Assembly: GCA_031263965.1 (NCBI GenBank)
Contig: JAISES010000336.1
Coordinates: forward strand, 1 to 17,994
Reading direction: 5' to 3'
DNA length: 17,994 nucleotides
DNA from: Prevotella sp.
GTDB taxonomy: Bacteria > Bacteroidota > Bacteroidia > Bacteroidales > Dysgonomonadaceae
The position numbers were made by a program, and so were the translations under genes. Each line of letters opens with the position of its first letter. Positions within the stretch are counted from its first letter, which is position 1. A model generated the notes under the pieces. The model was not told where the DNA came from. It made no database searches and worked only from the letters and a program-made list of their open reading frames with translations. Positions 12,752 through 17,994 of the stretch are shown here, piece after piece.

Positions 12752-15700
12752 TTGGGGGCGGTTATTATTTTTTTGTTTAAGGAACCTGTAAATAATAGGC
12801 ACAATGTACATATTCAACAGCGTGGACGTAAATAATCCGCCCAAGATAACTTTAGCCATCGGACTTTGTATCTCATTACCCGGAAGACTGCCTTGTACAG
12901 CCAATGGAATCAGCGCCAACCCCGAACAAAGGGCTGTCATCAGGATCGGATTCAGCCTGTCGAGCGAACCTTGATAGATACTCTTTTCCGTTGAATATCC
13001 TTGATTGCCCAAATCATTGTAGTGCGCCATCAAGAGGATCCCGTTGCGGGCAGCAATACCGAACAAGGATATAAATCCAATTATGGCAGGGATACTGATT
13101 TCCCCTGAAGTCAAAAGAATAGCATACACTCCCCCGATCAGCGCTAAAGGCAGATTCAGCAAGATAACGGCCGATTGCGTAACACTCCTGAACTGATTGA
13201 AAAGCAACAGGAATATAATCATGATAGCGAATACGGAAGCTATAAGCAATGTGCGCGATGCAACCTGCTCGCTTTCAAACTGGCCTCCGTACTCTATATG
13301 ATACCCTTCGGGTAAAGTAATGGTATTACCTACTTTTTCGCGAATATCATTTACTACACTACGCAGGTCGCGCTCGCTGACATTAGCCGAAACTACTATT
13401 TTGCGTTGCGCATTCTCCCTGTTAACTGTATTTGGCCCCGTAGTAGAAATAATATCAGCTACGTATTCGAATGGAACCTTCTTTCCATCAGCATCTATCA
13501 TCAGGTTACGGATTTTATCCGCCTGATCTTTGTATTCATCCTCTACTTTTAAGGTGAGATCGAAGCTTTTTCCGTTGTCATATACCTGAGAAACTATTTC
13601 ACCTGAAAGCATTACGCTAACAAATTCAGAAAATTCGGGTAATGTGATGCCATATTTTGCCAACAATTCCCGTTTCGGAACTATCTTCAACTGAGGCCGT
13701 TCCACTTGTTGCTCTACATTCAGGTCGGCAATACCGTCTATTCCTTCTATCGACGATTTTATTTCATTCCCTATCGTATAAAGCTTGTTCAGGTCTGTCC
13801 CAAACAGCTTGATTGCGATATTCGCCTTTGTCCCCGAAAGCATGTGGTCGATACGATGCGATATAGGTTGTCCGATCTCTATGCTTACGCCCTGAATAGT
13901 ACTCAGCTTTTCCCTTATCTCCTCCAGCATTTCATCTTTCGAACGGTCTTTCAATATAAACGGAGTTTCTATTTCGGACGAGTTCACTCCGAATGAATGT
14001 TCATCGAGTTCGGCACGTCCTGTTTTACGGCCTACCGTCTGTACTTCGGGTATGGAGAGCAGTTTTTCTTCTGCTACGCGCCCTATCTTGTCCGATTCTT
14101 CCAACGATATGCCCGGTAATGTATTGAGTGTTATTGTTAGTGATCCCTCATTGAAAGCAGGCAAAAAGTTTCGCCCGAATGTAAAGAACACAATAATTGC
14201 CGAAAGCAGGAAAGCTCCCGTTACGCCCAATACGATCTTTTGATGATCCAGTGCCCAATGCAGGCTTTTCTCGTAAGCCGCTTTCAGTTTTACGACAAGA
14301 TAAGGCTCTTTTTCTTCCTTATCTTTCTTTCCTTTGCCCAACAGATAGCTGCATAGCACCGGCGTAACAGTAAGGGCTACTATTGTAGATGCAAAGAGAG
14401 CTACAATAAATGCTATACCAAGCGGAACGAGCATGCGTCCTTCCATACCGCTAAGGAAAAATAACGGGATAAAACTGGAGACAATGATCAAGGTAGAGTT
14501 GAGTATCGGCATACGAACCTCTTTCGAAGCTTCGAAAACGACAGTCAGGACGCTTAACTGTTTTCCTTTCGGTTTCTGCCTGTTTTCCCGCAAGTGCCTG
14601 AATACATTTTCTACGTCTATAATGGCATCGTCCACCAGCGACCCGATAGCAATAGCCATACCCCCCAGGCTCATCGTATTAATGGTAAGCCCCATAAGCT
14701 TCAGAGCCAGGATAGATGCTAACAGCGACAGAGGCAGAGCCAAAAGTGAAATAAAGGTTGTCCGTCCGTTCATCAGGAACAGGAAGAGTACGATAACAAC
14801 AAAGATAGAACCTTCATACAAAGCCTTCTTTACGTTGCCGATAGAGTTATTTATAAACTGCTCCTGACGGAAAATACCGGTAGTGATCTTTATATCAGAA
14901 GGTAAGCTTTTCTGTAATTCGGCTAACGATGCATCCAACTTGCCGGTCAGTTCAATCGTATTTGTATCCGGTTGTTTGGTCACGGTCATCAATACAGCAG
15001 GTTTTGCCTTCTCTGACGCCACTCCCAATTTAGGAGTCTTTGCCCCGATCTTTATTTCTGCAACATCGCTGATAAGAACAGGATTCTCTCCTGTCTTTTT
15101 GATAACGGCCTTGCCTATCTCATCCGCATCGGCGGTCTGCATCACACCGCGAACGATGTATTCATTGCTGTATTCGTATAATATCCCACCCGATGAATTC
15201 TGATTCATATTGCGGGTAACCTGCAACACTTCATCGAGGCTGATTCCGTAATGCTTCATCCGCCCCTGATCGAGCAATATCTGATATTCTTTAATATCTC
15301 CGCCTATCACTGTCACCTGGGCGATTCCTCCGGTAGAAAGCAAGCGCGGACGTATTGTCCAATCGGCAATAGTGCGAAGATCGAGAAGCGATGTAGAATC
15401 CGAGGTCAATCCTATTATCATTATTTCGCCGAGGATAGATGATTGAGGGCCTAAAGTCGGTTGTCCGATATTTTCGGGTAAAGCCTCTCCCAAAGTAGCG
15501 AGTTTTTCGGGTATTATCTGGCGGGCTTTATAAATGTCCGTTCCCCAATCAAATTCGACCCACACCACAGAAAATCCGGTAGTAGACGATGAGCGCACAC
15601 GGCGCACATCGGTTGCTCCGTTTACCGCTGTTTCTATAGGAAACGAAACCAGACGTTCCACTTCTTCGGGAGCCATTCCGTTTGCTTCCGTCATTATCAC

Positions 15701-15841
15701 AACAGTAGGCGCATTCAGATCGGGAAAGACATCGATCTCCATATTTCCGGCAGTATAGAATCCTCCTATAAGCAGGAGTACTGCCCCAATAAGCACAACA
15801 AGGCGATTGTTGAGCGAAAATTGTATAATCTTGTTCAGCAT
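12695..15841 (-). CDS. Heavy-metal efflux RND pump, CzcA/CusA family
   Basis: This inner-membrane proton-driven RND transporter has 1048 residues, the normal length for the heavy-metal branch. TM1 is at about 12-30; VFPDLNAPTV (38-47) and ANGMAPEEVERLVSFPIE are family hallmarks. The TM4 motif GGMAIAIGSLVDDAIIDVEN (393-412) carries the proton-relay acidic residues Asp404, Asp405, Asp409 and Glu411. Two large periplasmic loops and twelve membrane helices are expected in the usual 1+5, 1+5 order. The VDDAIIDVEN form is not the classical CzcA (VDGAV) form, so the metal (Zn, Co, Cd, Ni, Cu or Ag) is not assigned. The last 18 residues, EGVSKVCHSVPDTESPEN, are encoded by the family C repeat. It lies 112 bp downstream of the adaptor gene in the same operon. 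Confidence 0.93.
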   Translation of the reverse strand: MLNKIIQFSLNNRLVVLIGAVLLLIGGFYTAGNMEIDVFPDLNAPTVVIMTEANGMAPEEVERLVSFPIETAVNGATDVRRVRSSSTTGFSVVWVEFDWGTDIYKARQIIPEKLATLGEALPENIGQPTLGPQSSILGEIMIIGLTSDSTSLLDLRTIADWTIRPRLLSTGGIAQVTVIGGDIKEYQILLDQGRMKHYGISLDEVLQVTRNMNQNSSGGILYEYSNEYIVRGVMQTADADEIGKAVIKKTGENPVLISDVAEIKIGAKTPKLGVASEKAKPAVLMTVTKQPDTNTIELTGKLDASLAELQKSLPSDIKITTGIFRQEQFINNSIGNVKKALYEGSIFVVIVLFLFLMNGRTTFISLLALPLSLLASILALKLMGLTINTMSLGGMAIAIGSLVDDAIIDVENVFRHLRENRQKPKGKQLSVLTVVFEASKEVRMPILNSTLIIVSSFIPLFFLSGMEGRMLVPLGIAFIVALFASTIVALTVTPVLCSYLLGKGKKDKEEKEPYLVVKLKAAYEKSLHWALDHQKIVLGVTGAFLLSAIIVFFTFGRNFLPAFNEGSLTITLNTLPGISLEESDKIGRVAEEKLLSIPEVQTVGRKTGRAELDEHSFGVNSSEIETPFILKDRSKDEMLEEIREKLSTIQGVSIEIGQPISHRIDHMLSGTKANIAIKLFGTDLNKLYTIGNEIKSSIEGIDGIADLNVEQQVERPQLKIVPKRELLAKYGITLPEFSEFVSVMLSGEIVSQVYDNGKSFDLTLKVEDEYKDQADKIRNLMIDADGKKVPFEYVADIISTTGPNTVNRENAQRKIVVSANVSERDLRSVVNDIREKVGNTITLPEGYHIEYGGQFESEQVASRTLLIASVFAIMIIFLLLFNQFRSVTQSAVILLNLPLALIGGVYAILLTSGEISIPAIIGFISLFGIAARNGILLMAHYNDLGNQGYSTEKSIYQGSLDRLNPILMTALCSGLALIPLAVQGSLPGNEIQSPMAKVILGGLFTSTLLNMYIVPIIYRFLKQKNNNRPQEGVSKVCHSVPDTESPEN

Positions 15842-15953
15842 AATTTAGTTACAAGTTGACGAGTTACGAGATACAGGCGATAATAGTCTGCCGCATGTGT
15901 TTTTCCGTAACTACTGATTAATTTGTCCATCGTGCGCATATTGGCACATTAAT

Positions 15954-17180
15954 TTAATGTTCGTGTCCATGAGGCACAGCTGACGACGCGGAAGCCAGTT
16001 TCACATGATAAGCGCCTTTACTCACCACCTTGTCGCCCTGTTTTACACCGGAAAGTATTTCGACATTCTCTCCGTTGTCGGCGCCTAATACTACTTCCTG
16101 TTTTTTATAAGCATCGGCTTCCATTTGCAAATAGACAAAATACAATCCCTGTTCTTCTATCAGGGAAGAAACAGGCACGGATATGACATTTTCACGAGGT
16201 TGCCCCAGTAAATACACTTCGACATAAGAGCCGGATATGACCTGCCCGACATTATTAAATTCGAAGTTCACAGGAATGTAATACTCCCTGCTGTTTGCCG
16301 ATTTTCCGTACGACACCAATCGCCCGCTGAGATCCGCAAGACGGTATACGTTTTTATCGTAAGGTGTTTTGAAATTGGCAGATGTGATGTTCCCCAGATT
16401 TTTGTAATGCCGCTCCGACACATCAGCACGCAGTTGTAGTTTCCGGTTCTGGGTTATGGTCATCAACGGTTGCCCGACTTCCACATATTGCCCTTCGCTG
16501 ACCAGTTTTGTTTTCACATAACCTGTTATCGGAGTGGCCACACTTATACCTTTGGCCGTTGTTCGTTGTCCGATAGCCTGGTAAGCTATTTTGGCACTCT
16601 CATAGTTCAACCGGGTATCGTTATATTCTTTCTCAGAGATCAATTTATCTTTTATCAAAGAGTTAGCCCGTTCGTACTCACGGGATGCAATATCGTAAGT
16701 CGCTTTTGCACGCATAGCCGGATCGCCATCCACTATATTCCTGGATGAGATACTGACCAAAGACTCTCCTCCCCTTACGGCAACGCCCTCGTTCAATGAT
16801 GATTTATTGAACGAAACAATACCGCCCGATGTTGCAGATATAGTCACTTCATCGCCCTGAGCCGACAAGATTTGTCCGCCGGTTTTTATTACCTGATGAA
16901 AGGTAGAAGGCTGTATTGCTTTCACTTCCAATCCTATAGCTTTTGCCTGTTCGGGAGCAAAGAGAATTTCGTCATCATGCGATTCTGTTTTTTCTTTATT
17001 TGAATGATCGTGGTCATGATCGCCTCCCTCTCCTTCTGCATGGCTATGGCTTTCTTCTTCGGAGTCGTGGCCGGCACTGGTTTCTTGATCGTGGCCGGCG
17101 CGATCGTCTGTTTTTTGTTTCGGGTTGCACCCCCATGATATTGCCAGCAGACAGGCAAAATATATAATATATTTTTTCAT
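15954..17180 (-). CDS. RND periplasmic adaptor lipoprotein (CzcB-like), His-rich
   Basis: This is the membrane-fusion protein that links the pump to the outer-membrane channel. It has 408 residues. Residues 1-18 form a lipoprotein signal ending AISWGC, with Cys18 as the lipidation site. Residues about 27-70 are a His/Asp/Glu/Ser-rich tail with eight His (AGHD, SHSH, DHDHDHS), and the C-terminus is PHGHEH; both are probably metal-binding. The core has barrel-sandwich lipoyl halves (ISATSGGIVSFNKSSLNEGVAV early, TPITGYVKTKLVSEGQYVEVGQPL later) around a helical hairpin (about 155-210), then a beta-barrel and a membrane-proximal domain (GVKQGDKVVSKGA). The His tails suggest a divalent soft metal such as Zn, Co, Ni or Cu. 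It follows the small His-rich gene by 81 bp. Confidence 0.92.
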   Translation of the reverse strand: MKKYIIYFACLLAISWGCNPKQKTDDRAGHDQETSAGHDSEEESHSHAEGEGGDHDHDHSNKEKTESHDDEILFAPEQAKAIGLEVKAIQPSTFHQVIKTGGQILSAQGDEVTISATSGGIVSFNKSSLNEGVAVRGGESLVSISSRNIVDGDPAMRAKATYDIASREYERANSLIKDKLISEKEYNDTRLNYESAKIAYQAIGQRTTAKGISVATPITGYVKTKLVSEGQYVEVGQPLMTITQNRKLQLRADVSERHYKNLGNITSANFKTPYDKNVYRLADLSGRLVSYGKSANSREYYIPVNFEFNNVGQVISGSYVEVYLLGQPRENVISVPVSSLIEEQGLYFVYLQMEADAYKKQEVVLGADNGENVEILSGVKQGDKVVSKGAYHVKLASASSAVPHGHEH

Positions 17181-17210
17181 TTTCTTATTTTTAGATTCTA
17201 AAACACAAAT

Positions 17211-17232
17211 AAACCTATCTGAAACCTATCAG
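17211..17232 (+). repeat. Tandem 11-bp direct repeat upstream of the adaptor gene
   Basis: AAACCTATCTG (17211-17221) is followed directly by AAACCTATCAG (17222-17232), with one mismatch. It lies 31-52 bp upstream of the adaptor start codon, between two operon genes. A 6-bp hairpin (GCTCTT/AAGAGC, 17240-17261) lies beside it, directly after the upstream stop codon. An operator or RNA element is possible, but nothing proves it. Confidence 0.4.
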
Positions 17233-17261
17233 ACAGAACGCTCTTGAAAAAAGAAAAGAGC

Positions 17262-17714
17262 TTAACCTAAAAAATAAGATACCGGAGGTGCGCGCAGACC
17301 TGAGATAAGGCCTACGATAGGTGAAGTGTAATTCTCAATATATGGTCTTTGGGGAAGCGCCTCTTCTAACAGAGGTTTCTCCAAACAGAACTCGTTCAGG
17401 GTATAGAATGTAAACAATAACGACAGGCAACCGGCACATGGAACGATCTCGTCATGAACATGATTATTTTGACGGATAACAACATCCTTTAAATCGCAAT
17501 TGTCCATCGTCTTGGGATGGTGGTGCGATTTCGCGTTGTGTTCGCCACAACCGGATTCATCATGCCGGGCAGATGTTTGTTTCCTGTGTGCCAGTTCTTC
17601 TGATGAAAAACAAATTATACCATCGTGATGCGAATGGGGAACAACAGCATGTGCCAACATAAAAATATTGGCCATGAGTATTAAAACAAATGCAGATAAC
17701 CTCAAACGCTTCAT
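17262..17714 (-). CDS. Small exported His-rich protein of the metal-efflux operon
   Basis: This protein has 150 residues from the ATG at 17714; the frame extends 12 codons upstream only to a TTG. An N-terminal hydrophobic segment (residues about 5-23, FVLILMANIFMLAHA) is a likely signal peptide, directly followed by VVPHSHHDG. The middle is rich in His and Cys: HDESGCGEHNAKSHHHPK, NNHVHDE and CAGC. The last third is more hydrophobic, with Pro near the end (RAPPVSYFLG). Proteins of this look (I recall a DUF6769-type family, from memory) sit at the head of Czc-like operons in Bacteroidetes and probably bind or sense metal in the periplasm. No catalytic motif is seen. It is the first gene of the operon in view. 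The function is inferred from composition and context. Confidence 0.75.
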   Translation of the reverse strand: MKRLRLSAFVLILMANIFMLAHAVVPHSHHDGIICFSSEELAHRKQTSARHDESGCGEHNAKSHHHPKTMDNCDLKDVVIRQNNHVHDEIVPCAGCLSLLFTFYTLNEFCLEKPLLEEALPQRPYIENYTSPIVGLISGLRAPPVSYFLG

Positions 17715-17718
17715 ACCG

Positions 17719-17726
17719 CAAAGATA
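17719..17726 (-). promoter_or_regulatory. Putative -7 box of the metal-efflux operon
   Basis: On the minus strand TATCTTTG (17726-17719) matches TAnnTTTG exactly. A -33 TTTG at the proper distance is not seen; the best is TTGA. The predicted start falls almost on the ATG at 17714, so the transcript would be nearly leaderless unless the promoter lies further upstream. Confidence 0.4.
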
Positions 17727-17887
17727 CAAAACTTTAACAAACAAGATCAAGCTTTTCTTTTGTAAAATAATTTAAAGATATACAACAAGATAAAAATATA
17801 AACAGTGAAGTATGTGTATTGCGCAGCAAAAAAGGATTGCTCTTCGGGCAAGACACGGACAAATGTCCGCGCCAGCGGGCAGGGCTG

Positions 17888-17994
17888 TTAAGTTCTTTTA
17901 TATTTAATTATTTTTGAGTTTATTAACCCCAATAGTTCTTTGAAATTATTAGCGTACAGCTCAATAGCATATTTGATAGAGCTGTGTCCGTTGG
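17888..17994 (-). CDS. Partial reading frame, C-terminal end only
   Basis: A minus-strand frame runs in from the right edge and stops at TAA 17890-17888. The 34 visible residues include SIKYAIELYANNFKELLGL and end KIIKYKRT. The composition looks like a real protein tail (helical, Lys-rich), but I do not recognise a family. It would be upstream of, and on the same strand as, the efflux operon. The gap between it and the operon (17727-17887) holds a small palindrome, CGGAC-AAAT-GTCCG, at 17856-17869 within G+C-rich DNA, and AT-rich DNA elsewhere. Confidence 0.35.
   Translation of the reverse strand, partial: NGHSSIKYAIELYANNFKELLGLINSKIIKYKRT

Overview
The window looks like a chromosomal segment of a Bacteroidales bacterium, perhaps Dysgonomonadaceae or a relative (inference). 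The pointers are promoters of the Bacteroidetes form (TTTG, about 18-21 nt, TAnnTTTG), weak Shine-Dalgarno sequences, a pheA / aminotransferase / DAHP synthase-chorismate mutase cluster of Bacteroidetes type, TPR-PD40 and EEP secreted proteins, a CzcCBA-type efflux operon with a small His-rich protein, and many short palindromic repeats built on a GTCATTGCG core. I see no tRNA, rRNA, CRISPR array or prophage.

Left third (1-5732, genes on the minus strand): a glycosyltransferase-like gene sits between two perfect 37-bp inverted repeats. It is followed by an exported cell-wall amidase, an ABC-F ATPase with a well-formed promoter and a structured leader of about 200 nt, and an exported TPR/beta-propeller protein.

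Middle (5733-11227, plus strand): a repeat-rich gap, an exported endonuclease/exonuclease/phosphatase-family hydrolase, then an aromatic amino acid operon. The operon begins with a promoter, an 18-codon leader peptide with 8 Phe and 3 Tyr codons, a potential antiterminator, and an intrinsic terminator: a complete ribosome-mediated attenuator that is not covered by ordinary gene calls. Downstream lie pheA, a class I/II aminotransferase, a REP-associated tyrosine transposase (RAYT) and a DAHP synthase/chorismate mutase fusion. The RAYT carries, inside its own reading frame, a pair of inverted GTAG-headed REP hairpins. No prephenate dehydrogenase gene follows within the window.

Right third (11228-17994, minus strand): an RND heavy-metal efflux operon, read from right to left as small His-rich exported protein, His-rich lipoprotein adaptor (CzcB-like), RND pump (CzcA-like) and outer-membrane channel (CzcC/TolC-like). 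Two direct copies of a 130-bp palindromic element flank the channel gene. One of them has invaded the 3' end of the pump gene and encodes its last 18 residues and stop codon. A partial reading frame runs off the right edge.

The strongest items for follow-up are the Phe/Tyr attenuator, the RAYT with its own REP pair in frame, the repeat-encoded pump tail, the 37-bp inverted repeats, and the long structured leader of the ABC-F gene.
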